From assembly GCA_965215615.1 (NCBI GenBank), contig OZ244068.1:2728001-2792000 (forward strand): DNA of 64,000 nucleotides, read 5' to 3'. The translations under genes and the position numbers were made by a program. Positions 57,467 through 64,000 of the stretch are shown piece by piece. The notes below the pieces were generated by a model. It did no database searches. It had not been told where the DNA came from and saw only the letters and a list, made by a program, of their open reading frames with translations. This stretch comes from CBDATA01 sp965215615. Lineage in GTDB: Bacteria > Acidobacteriota > Vicinamibacteria > Marinacidobacterales > Marinacidobacteraceae. The first letter of the stretch is position 1; every line of letters starts with the position of its first letter.

Positions 57467-60191
57467 ACTGGCGGGCCGAAACCGGCGGGCATGGCTCGTC
57501 GCGCTCCCGCTCCTGTTCGCGCCGGTCGCTTCCGGGGGTCAGCCGCCCGATCTCGAAGATCGGGTGGTGGCGGAGGTTTCGGTGCGATGGGCGGATGGGA
57601 GGGAGGATCCGGTCCCGGAGGCGGTGGGCCGGCTGCTTGCGATCGAGGCCGGCGACCGCTACCGCGCACTGCGGGTTCGCCAGTCCATCAAGCAGATCTT
57701 CGCGCTGGATCAGTTCGAAGATGTCCGCGTTCGCGTCACCCGCCTCGATCCGGATGCCGTCCATCTGGTTTTCGAGCTGGTGCCTGCCCGCCGGGTGGCT
57801 TCGCTTTCCGTCCAGCAGACACCCTTCGGACAGACCGGGGCGTTGATCCGGGTTCTCGAAATTTCGATCGGTGACCGTCTGCCGGATCTCGATTCCCGCG
57901 CCCGGGCGGCCGAGGAGTTCCTGCGCACCGAAGGCTGGTTCGAGGCTCTCGTGGACATCCGGACCGAGGAGGTTCCGGAGGGAATCGCGGTTCAGGCGGT
58001 CGTGAACGCCGGCCCCCGGGACACGGTCGGCGGTTTTCGCTACGAGGGCGTATCGGAAGGTCAGGCGATCCGCCTCCAGCGGGCGCTCGGCGCAACCCCC
58101 GGGAACCCGGTGTCTGCGTCCGCTCTCGCGACGGGCATCGCCGAGGTCGAACGACTGTTGCGGCGGGAGGGATATCTGCTCGCGACGGCGGACCACGAAG
58201 TCCTGCGTTCTTCCGCCGGCACACTCGAAATCGTGCTGCGCGTCGAAACCGGGCCCTTCGTGCGACTCGGTTTCGAGGGTTTCCCCGCAAGAAGCGGATT
58301 GTTCGACGAGATCCGGAGGCAGCTCGAAGAGAACGGCCTCGATGAGGACGCGCTGGAGGCGGCTCGCCAGAGCCTGCTGCAGCCGCTCGTGGAAGACGGG
58401 TTTCGGGATGCCCGGATCGGGATCGCCCGCGAGGCTTCGCCGGAAGGAAGACAGCTCGCCGTGCGGTTCGTCGCCGAGCCAGGCGGGCGTTTCGTGGTCC
58501 GCTCCGTCAGGGTGACGGGAACGCCTCCCGAGCTCCCGACCGGGATCCGCGAGATCATCGAATCGCTGGGCGACGGCCAGCCTTACCGGGAAGCCTCCTG
58601 GAACGCCGCGCTCGGCGCGATGCGAGCGGCGCTCATCCGGGAGGGGTACTACGAGGCTCTCGTCACCGGCTCTCCCGAACCCGCTTCGGAGGCCGGCGAA
58701 CTGGTTCTGACCGCACGCATGGAGCCAGGCCCGCTGGCCCGGATCGCCACCGTCGCCTTCGAAGGAAACGCCCGCTATCCGGTGGAGGAAATCGAGGCCG
58801 CGGTCTCTCTCGCCCCCGGAGACCCTTTCGTCACCGAGGATGTCATCGCCGCACGGGAGACGCTTCAGGCGTGGTACCGGGAGCGCGGCTTCCTCGACGC
58901 GAGCGTGACTGCGGAGGCACCCGTCCACCCCGAATCCCATGAGGCCCGCGTCACATTCCGCATCCTCGAAGGCGAACTCCTGACCGTCGGGCGGATCATC
59001 GTCACCGGCGCGGAGGTGACCCGCGAAGATTTCATCCGCAGCCGCATCGCGCTCGTGGAAGGAAACCCGCTCGCGAGCGAGGGGCTGCTCGAAACCCGCC
59101 GGCAGATCATCGCAACCGGCGTCTTCGCCGAGGTGGATGTGGAGCTGCTCGCGCCGGAGGAACCGGTGGGCGAGCGCAACGTTCTCGTGCGCGTGGTCGA
59201 AGCACCCCGAAACCGGATCGGATACGGCGCGGGTTACAGCCAGCGCGAACAGGTCCGCGCCGAAGGAGAGTGGACCCGAAGCAACCTCTTCGGCCGCAAC
59301 CACACCCTGAGTCTCTTCGGCCGCCTCTCCCTCCGGGGAACCCGCTTCATCACCACCTACCGGGGAGCCGAAGGGCTCGACCGGCAAGCGCCGATGTTCG
59401 CGAGCGCCTACCGCGAATCCCAGGACCGCGAGAGCTTCGACTTCCTGCGCTACGGAGCGGGAATCCAGATCACCCGGCGCGTATTCGGCCGGGATCTGAT
59501 CCTTCGGTACGACTTCACCCGCAGCGAGCTGTTCGACGTGAAGATCAACCCCAACGAAATCGATCGGGATTTCGCCGACAACCTCTGGCTGTCCACGGTT
59601 TCCGCATCGGTCGTGACCGACACCCGGGACGACCCGGCATCCCCCCGCGAAGGCCGCTTCGGAATCTTCGACATCGCGTGGTCTTCCTCGCAGCTCGGGT
59701 CGCGGGCTCCTTTCGTCAAGAGCCTCGCGCAGCAATTCCTGTATCTCCCGGTCTCTTCCCGGGTGGTTCTGGCGCTCGGCACCCGGCTCGGGCTCGCCTC
59801 CACTCTCGATTCGGATGGCCCCGAACGGGTGCCGATCACCGAGCGATTCTTCGCGGGAGGAGCGACCACCCTGCGCGGCTATCGTCTGGACCGGGCCGGG
59901 CCGCTCGACGAAAGTGGCTTCCCGCTCGGCGGCAACATGCTGGTCATCGCGAACCTCGAAGCCCGGATCCGGCTGGTTGGCAGCGTGGCCGGCGCGATCT
60001 TCAGTGACCACGGCGGCGTTTACGAGCAGGTCAGCGAATTCCGTCTCGAAGACATCGGCCACAACGTCGGGATGGGGCTCAGGTGGGATACGCCGCTCGG
60101 CCCGGTTCGCTTCGACTACGGCCTCCGGCTCGGAGACATCGGCGATGCGTCCCGTGGACAATGGCACTTCACCATCGGCCATGCATTCTGA
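57441..60191 (+). CDS. Omp85-family outer-membrane protein (BamA/TamA-like)
   Basis: The 916-residue precursor has a signal-like hydrophobic stretch (RAWLVALPLLFAPVASGG), several POTRA repeats over about residues 40-540 (for example VAEVSVRW, VRRVASL-type strands, VAFEGNARYPVEEI, IVTGAEVTREDFI), and a C-terminal 16-strand barrel ending GQWHFTIGHAF with terminal Phe. The barrel contains FRSEL-like lid motif segments (FFAGGATTLRGYRLD). It assembles or transports outer-membrane proteins and probably works with the adjacent TamB. BamA versus TamA cannot be settled from this sequence, though POTRA number favours a BamA-like protein. The ATG at 57441 overlaps tamB by 26 nt. Confidence 0.88.
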   Translation: MSASTGASELAGRNRRAWLVALPLLFAPVASGGQPPDLEDRVVAEVSVRWADGREDPVPEAVGRLLAIEAGDRYRALRVRQSIKQIFALDQFEDVRVRVTRLDPDAVHLVFELVPARRVASLSVQQTPFGQTGALIRVLEISIGDRLPDLDSRARAAEEFLRTEGWFEALVDIRTEEVPEGIAVQAVVNAGPRDTVGGFRYEGVSEGQAIRLQRALGATPGNPVSASALATGIAEVERLLRREGYLLATADHEVLRSSAGTLEIVLRVETGPFVRLGFEGFPARSGLFDEIRRQLEENGLDEDALEAARQSLLQPLVEDGFRDARIGIAREASPEGRQLAVRFVAEPGGRFVVRSVRVTGTPPELPTGIREIIESLGDGQPYREASWNAALGAMRAALIREGYYEALVTGSPEPASEAGELVLTARMEPGPLARIATVAFEGNARYPVEEIEAAVSLAPGDPFVTEDVIAARETLQAWYRERGFLDASVTAEAPVHPESHEARVTFRILEGELLTVGRIIVTGAEVTREDFIRSRIALVEGNPLASEGLLETRRQIIATGVFAEVDVELLAPEEPVGERNVLVRVVEAPRNRIGYGAGYSQREQVRAEGEWTRSNLFGRNHTLSLFGRLSLRGTRFITTYRGAEGLDRQAPMFASAYRESQDRESFDFLRYGAGIQITRRVFGRDLILRYDFTRSELFDVKINPNEIDRDFADNLWLSTVSASVVTDTRDDPASPREGRFGIFDIAWSSSQLGSRAPFVKSLAQQFLYLPVSSRVVLALGTRLGLASTLDSDGPERVPITERFFAGGATTLRGYRLDRAGPLDESGFPLGGNMLVIANLEARIRLVGSVAGAIFSDHGGVYEQVSEFRLEDIGHNVGMGLRWDTPLGPVRFDYGLRLGDIGDASRGQWHFTIGHAF

Positions 60192-60840
60192 GTCGCCCCT
60201 TCGCGCCCTCCTGCTGCTTGCAGTGGCGGTTTTCCTCGCCGCGCCAGAGCGGAGTGGCGGAGAAGAACTCCGCGACCGGGTGCTCGCCGCGGTGGATGGC
60301 CAGCCCATCACCCTCTCGGAAGTCGTCGAAGCCATCGCCCTCCAGCCACAGGTCTCGCCACCGCCACAGCTCGCCGAAGCAGTCGAGACCCTGATCGAGG
60401 CGCGACTCATGGAGGCCGAAGCCCGCCGCTATCCGATGGGCCCGATCCCGGTGGACGAGATCGAAGTGACCCTGCGGAGCCTCCGGCAGAGATTCCCGAG
60501 CGATGCCGCCTACCGCGACACCCTCCTCCGCCTCGGCATACGCGAGGACTATCTCCGCAAGCGGATCGAACGGGAGCTGATCGTGGACCGCTACCTCGAA
60601 CGGCGCTTTCGGCCGCTGGTCCAGGTCCCGCAAAGCCAGATCGAGGAGTACTACCGGACCGTGCTTCGCCCGGATCTGAATGACGATGCCGCCGACATCC
60701 CCCCCCCGGAAGTCGCCGGGCTCATCCGCAGGACTCTCGAGGAACGAGACCTCAACCGGCGGATCGGCGACTGGGTGGATGAGCTCCAGGCGGAGTCTGA
60801 TACAGTCCGTCTCGAGCTGCCCGACGAGCCGGAAAACTGA
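60181..60840 (+). CDS. SurA N-terminal-like chaperone without a PPIase domain
   Basis: The 219-residue protein has a signal peptide (LRALLLLAVAVFLAAPERSGG) and the SurA-N signature DRVLAAVDGQPITLSEVVEAI, followed by helical LVEARLMEAEARRYP and LRKRIERELIVDRYLERRFRP. No parvulin-type PPIase motif is visible, so it is about half the length of normal SurA and probably acts only as a holding chaperone for outer-membrane proteins. ATG 60181 overlaps the barrel gene by 11 nt, in line with a BAM-pathway role. Confidence 0.78.
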   Translation: MHSESPLRALLLLAVAVFLAAPERSGGEELRDRVLAAVDGQPITLSEVVEAIALQPQVSPPPQLAEAVETLIEARLMEAEARRYPMGPIPVDEIEVTLRSLRQRFPSDAAYRDTLLRLGIREDYLRKRIERELIVDRYLERRFRPLVQVPQSQIEEYYRTVLRPDLNDDAADIPPPEVAGLIRRTLEERDLNRRIGDWVDELQAESDTVRLELPDEPEN

Positions 60841-61078
60841 TTCCGGCCCGAAATCTTTCCGGTTTTTCGGAACACATTCTCCTTTCCGGGGAACCTTTTC
60901 GGGATCCGGTTCGTTATTGCACTGTTCGCTTGCTCCGGCGGGGATGGGGACTCGCTGTGCGAATTGTGCGGATCGAAGGCACGCGTCTTGCGTGGCTTTC
61001 CCGACTCTCCCAGGCTTCCCCCCAAGCCACCATCACCTGACAGCCGCCTGATGGCCCACCGGCCAAAGGAACGCGGAA

Positions 61079-62131
61079 ATGGAAACCACCGAATACGAAA
61101 CCATCGAATTCCTCGACGATGCCTACGAAGAGGAAGAGCAGGAAGAGACCGAGTCCGAGGAGCCCGAAGCTCCAGTGGACGGGATCGCTTTCGGCCCGGA
61201 CAACCACCAGACGGGCGACCTCGACTCCATGGGGCTCTACCTCCGCGAGACCCATCGGCATCGCCTGCTCACCAAGAACGACGAGCAGCGGTACAGCCGC
61301 GCCATGCGCAAGGCGGCGGCCGATCTCGAAACCTCCGAAACCCCGGACGCGGGCACCGAAGATGCCTTCTTCAACAACCGGCGGCGGATGATCGAGGGGA
61401 ACCTGCGCCTCGTGATCTCGATCGCCAAGCAGTACCGGCATCTGGGGCTCCCGCTCGGCGACCTCATCCAGGAGGGGAACATCGGCCTCATGCAGGCGGT
61501 CCGGAAGTTCGAGCCGGAGCGCAACCTCAAGTTCTCCACCTACGCCACCTGGTGGATCCGTCAGGCCATCTGGAGAGCGCTCTCCCAGAAGTCGCGCACC
61601 ATCAAGGTTCCGATCAACAAGCTGGACCTGCATCGGAAGGCGGCCAAGGTCTATACGGAGCTGGAGCAGCGCTACCAGAACGATCCGTCCCGCCACGGCA
61701 ACCGCCGGAACCCCACCACCGAGGAAGTCGCGGAGGAGATCGGGGTCGAACCCGAGAAGCTGCACGACACCCTGCGTTCGGTCCCCCAGATCGATTCGCT
61801 GGATGCTCCCGTCGTTCCTGACGGGACGCTCCGGGTGGCGCTGACCCCGGACCCGAAGCAGTTGAATCCCATCGAGGATGTGGTCGAAGCCGAACAGCAG
61901 CGCCACGTCCGGGAGGCGATCGCCCAGCTTCCGGAACGTCTCCAGCACGTGCTGCGCCGGCGTTTCGGAATGATCGGCGGAACCGAGGCGAACCTCGAGG
62001 AGATCGGGCGCGAGCTCCACATCACCCGCGAGCGGGTTCGCCAGCTCGAAAACGAGGCGCTCGGCATGCTCCGGCGGGATCTCGGCCACCTCAAGGGCGA
62101 TCTCGATATCCAGCCCGCGACCCACCACTGA
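61079..62131 (+). CDS. Sigma-70 family RNA polymerase sigma factor (RpoD/RpoS-like)
   Basis: The 350-residue protein has a Glu-rich N-terminus (residues 1-40) in place of a full region 1.1. Region 1.2 follows (DSMGLYLRETHRHRLLTKNDE), then 2.1-2.4 (NLRLVISIAKQYRHLGLPLGDLIQEGNIGLMQAVRKFEPERNL..STYATWWIRQAI), region 3 and region 4.2 (EANLEEIGRELHITRERVRQLENEAL). It is a primary or group-2 sigma factor. The upstream 238 bp between the SurA-like gene and this start show no clear element; the gene is followed by a repeat element. Confidence 0.9.
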   Translation: METTEYETIEFLDDAYEEEEQEETESEEPEAPVDGIAFGPDNHQTGDLDSMGLYLRETHRHRLLTKNDEQRYSRAMRKAAADLETSETPDAGTEDAFFNNRRRMIEGNLRLVISIAKQYRHLGLPLGDLIQEGNIGLMQAVRKFEPERNLKFSTYATWWIRQAIWRALSQKSRTIKVPINKLDLHRKAAKVYTELEQRYQNDPSRHGNRRNPTTEEVAEEIGVEPEKLHDTLRSVPQIDSLDAPVVPDGTLRVALTPDPKQLNPIEDVVEAEQQRHVREAIAQLPERLQHVLRRRFGMIGGTEANLEEIGRELHITRERVRQLENEALGMLRRDLGHLKGDLDIQPATHH

Positions 62132-62144
62132 CGAAGGCTGGCTG

Positions 62145-62162
62145 CCGCTCTCTCGGGAGCGG
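62145..62162 (+). terminator. Weak hairpin after the sigma factor gene
   Basis: CCGCTC and GAGCGG flank a 6-nt loop just after the stop of the sigma gene. There is no T tract, so a rho-independent terminator is only a possibility. Confidence 0.25.
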
Positions 62163-62166
62163 TGGT

Positions 62167-62376
62167 TGCCGGCTGTGGAGGAACTGGCGTGAGCACCGAG
62201 ACGGGTGAGGCACCCGGCTGACAAGGCGCGTAAGCGAGTCATGGTCAGAGCGCTCTTTCGAGCGAAGCGCAACGAAGAGCGAGCCGTCAGGCGAGCGGCC
62301 GGTTCTCCCGGTGAGGGCCAGGCGGGACGCATCACCCGGCGAATGCCGCGTCAGTTTTTCTTTCTACAGCCGGCTA
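62167..62376 (+). mobile_element. MITE-like repeat element, copy 2
   Basis: This 210-bp copy shares with 39130-39314 the core AACTGGCGTGAGCACCGAGA...GACGGGTGAGGC (62182-62212), GCTGACAAGGCGCGT, CAACGAAGAGCGAGCC and the end GAATGCCGCGTNAGTTTTTC. The terminal repeats (CCGGCTGT at both ends) are less perfect than in copy 1. It lies between the sigma and amidase genes. It has no gene. Confidence 0.75.
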
Positions 62377-62386
62377 GCATGGGGCG

Positions 62387-63970
62387 ATGATCCGCCTCCT
62401 GATCCCGCTGTTCGCGGCAGCGCTGCTCGCCGCCCAGTCTCCCGGAGAGCTCCGGCTCACCGAAGCCACGATCGCCGAAATCGGCGAAGCGCTCGATAGC
62501 GGAGCCGTCACTTCCGAGCAGCTCGTCGAGCTGTTCCTCGCCCGGATCGCTGCCTACGACGAGGACGGCCCCCGGATCGGCGCGGTCCTGCTGCTGAATC
62601 CCCGCGCCCGGGAACGCGCCCGAAGCCTCGACCGGGAGCGCGCCGAATCCGGGCCGCGGTCGCCGCTCCACGGGATTCCGGTGGCGCTCAAGGACAACTT
62701 CGACACCGCCGACCTGCCGACGACCGCCGGCTCCTTCCTGCTCGAAGGTTCCATGCCGCCGGACGATGCGTTCCTCGTGAAGAAACTGCGCGACGCGGGA
62801 GCGATCCTCCTCGCGAAGCTGAACATGAGCGAGTTCGCTTCCGGGGGCGCGATGAGTTCGCTCGGAGGCATCACCCGAAACCCCCATGACCCGACGCGCA
62901 GCCCTTCCGGCTCTTCGGGAGGAACGGGTGCCGCCATCGCTGCCGGCTACGCCTTCCTCGGCCTCGGGACCGATACCGGAGGCTCGGTGCGCGGGCCCTC
63001 CACCGCCAACGGAGTGGTGGGGCTCAAGCCCACCCACGGGCTGCTCTCCCGCGACGGCATCGTCCCGCTCGCGCTCTCGTTCGACACCGCCGGGCCCCTG
63101 GCGCGAAGCGTCGCCGACATCGCGGTCTCGATCGGGGTGATGGCCGGGGTGGATCCCGCCGATCCCGTCACTTCCAAAAGCGAAGGCCGGCACCACGCCG
63201 ACTACACGCAGTTTCTCGACCGGGAGGCTCTCGCTGGCGCGCGGATCGGCCTGATGCGCGACTTCACGGGCTTCGACTCCGAAGTGGATTGGGTGATCGA
63301 ATCGGCCGTCCGAACCATGCGGGATGCCGGCGCGGCGGTCGTCGAAATCCGGCTGCCGGAGTGGCTTCTCGAAGTCGAGAGCGACTTCTACACCACGGTC
63401 CGCTGGCCCGAGTTTCGCGACCAGATCGAGGACTACCTCGCCACCTTGGAGCCGGGTTTGCCGCGGACCCTCGAGGATCTGGTGGAGCGCTCGCGGGAAC
63501 TCGTCTCTCCGGAAGACGGACTCCGGCCGAATCCGGGGCGCTGGAGCCTTTTCCTGCGCGAGGATGCGAGCGGCGAGGTGACGGATGCCGAACATCTCGC
63601 GGTGCGCGAACACGGGCTTCCGCTGGTCCGGGCCATCCTGACCGGAATCCTCGAGGAGCAGGAACTCGACGCGCTCGTCTATCCCACCTCACCGAACCGG
63701 CCCGCGCTCATCGCGCGAGGGGGAGGAGGAGGCAGCTTCGGGGGCCGGAATCCCGTCCGGCTCGCCAACATGAGCGGCTTCCCCGACCTGATCGTTCCCG
63801 CCGGATTCACCGGCGAGGGCCTCCCGGTCGGGATCAGTTTCCTCGGCGCAGCGTTCACCGAACCGCGCCTGATCGCACTCGGCTACGCCTTCGAGCAGCG
63901 CACCCGGGCGCGACGGACCCCGGCCCACACGCCCCCGCTGCCGGGCGAACGCATCTCGCCACCCTCCTGA
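62387..63970 (+). CDS. Secreted amidase-signature enzyme
   Basis: The 527-residue precursor begins with a signal peptide (MIRLLIPLFAAALLAAQSPG). The amidase signature triad is visible: Lys102 in VALKDNF, cis-Ser177 in PSGSSGGT and the nucleophile Ser200 in GTDTGGSVRGP. It would hydrolyse amide bonds, for example of amino acids or peptides, outside the cytoplasm. The ATG lies 10 nt after the repeat element; TAGCAT at 62375-62380 might serve as a -10. No Gat-type partner genes are near, so it is a stand-alone amidase. Confidence 0.9.
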   Translation: MIRLLIPLFAAALLAAQSPGELRLTEATIAEIGEALDSGAVTSEQLVELFLARIAAYDEDGPRIGAVLLLNPRARERARSLDRERAESGPRSPLHGIPVALKDNFDTADLPTTAGSFLLEGSMPPDDAFLVKKLRDAGAILLAKLNMSEFASGGAMSSLGGITRNPHDPTRSPSGSSGGTGAAIAAGYAFLGLGTDTGGSVRGPSTANGVVGLKPTHGLLSRDGIVPLALSFDTAGPLARSVADIAVSIGVMAGVDPADPVTSKSEGRHHADYTQFLDREALAGARIGLMRDFTGFDSEVDWVIESAVRTMRDAGAAVVEIRLPEWLLEVESDFYTTVRWPEFRDQIEDYLATLEPGLPRTLEDLVERSRELVSPEDGLRPNPGRWSLFLREDASGEVTDAEHLAVREHGLPLVRAILTGILEEQELDALVYPTSPNRPALIARGGGGGSFGGRNPVRLANMSGFPDLIVPAGFTGEGLPVGISFLGAAFTEPRLIALGYAFEQRTRARRTPAHTPPLPGERISPPS

Positions 63971-63989
63971 AGCCGGGCGAGCCACCACG

Positions 63990-64000
63990 ATGAAAACCAT
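63990..64000 (+). CDS. Start of a further gene, truncated
   Basis: ATGAAAACCAT follows 19 nt after the amidase stop. Only three and a half codons are visible, so the product is unknown; MKT is compatible with a signal peptide start. Confidence 0.3.

Overview
The window is 64 kb of GC-rich, gene-dense bacterial chromosome. Several features point to a Gram-negative (diderm) organism: a TamB protein, an Omp85/BamA-type barrel protein, a porin-like barrel ending in Phe, and several lipoproteins. A YpdA-type bacillithiol-disulfide reductase, a CarD regulator, HslUV, a large BNR/sortilin-type secreted 'glycosyl hydrolase' and M16/GGT/amidase secreted enzymes fit Acidobacteriota, Gemmatimonadota or a neighbouring phylum. 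No rRNA is present, so the phylum is an inference. Many genes start with GTG or TTG, neighbouring genes often overlap by 4 bp, and several -10-like boxes lie only 8-10 nt before a start codon.

Region by region. (1) 1-2320: peroxiredoxin (partial), ribosomal protein S21, purD and purE. (2) 2351-12675: an accessory, defence-like island. It holds a coiled-coil/nuclease-like gene, a 279-bp insert with a tiny coiled-coil membrane gene flanked by 77-bp direct repeats, a PLD-SNF2 helicase, an Eco57I-type adenine methylase with a (GA)14 dinucleotide tract, a divergent ATPase with two compensating frameshifts, and a MNT/HEPN toxin-antitoxin-like pair. (3) 12682-22408: rlmN, a WalJ/YycJ-like MBL protein preceded by possible tandem NrdR boxes, then a tightly packed purB-purS-purQ-purL-purF-ggt operon. 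(4) 22409-31277: a degraded gene remnant, M16 peptidase, a two-domain secreted cyclophilin, YpdA, a nitroreductase, a D-aminoacylase-like amidohydrolase and a secreted TPR-like protein that probably starts at CTG. (5) 31228-45406: a cupredoxin-like lipoprotein, gpmA, plsC, carD, tRNA-Leu, Trm112, tRNA-Met, the BNR protein, a MITE-like repeat, NUDIX, AIM24, glycerate kinase, and a minus-strand group made of an ECF-type sigma factor, porin, FMN-binding protein and small cytochrome-b-like protein. (6) 45643-60840: hslV-hslU, a repeat-rich lipoprotein, transaldolase, a three-gene biotin-dependent acyl-CoA carboxylase that runs by 4-bp overlap into tamB, a BamA/TamA homologue and a SurA-N-like protein. 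(7) 61079-64000: a primary-type sigma factor, the second copy of the MITE-like repeat, a secreted amidase and the first bases of another gene.

The strongest candidate for an undescribed or variable system is the 3.4-12.7 kb island. As sequenced, the methylase reads out of its conserved C-terminal frame at the (GA)14 tract. Thirteen or sixteen units would restore a 1314- or 1316-residue protein whose stop codon abuts the helicase start. The repeat could therefore switch both the methylase C-terminus and translational coupling to the helicase. All the indel-type irregularities I found lie in this island, which suggests either phase variation or decay (or local sequencing error) rather than a generally poor sequence.
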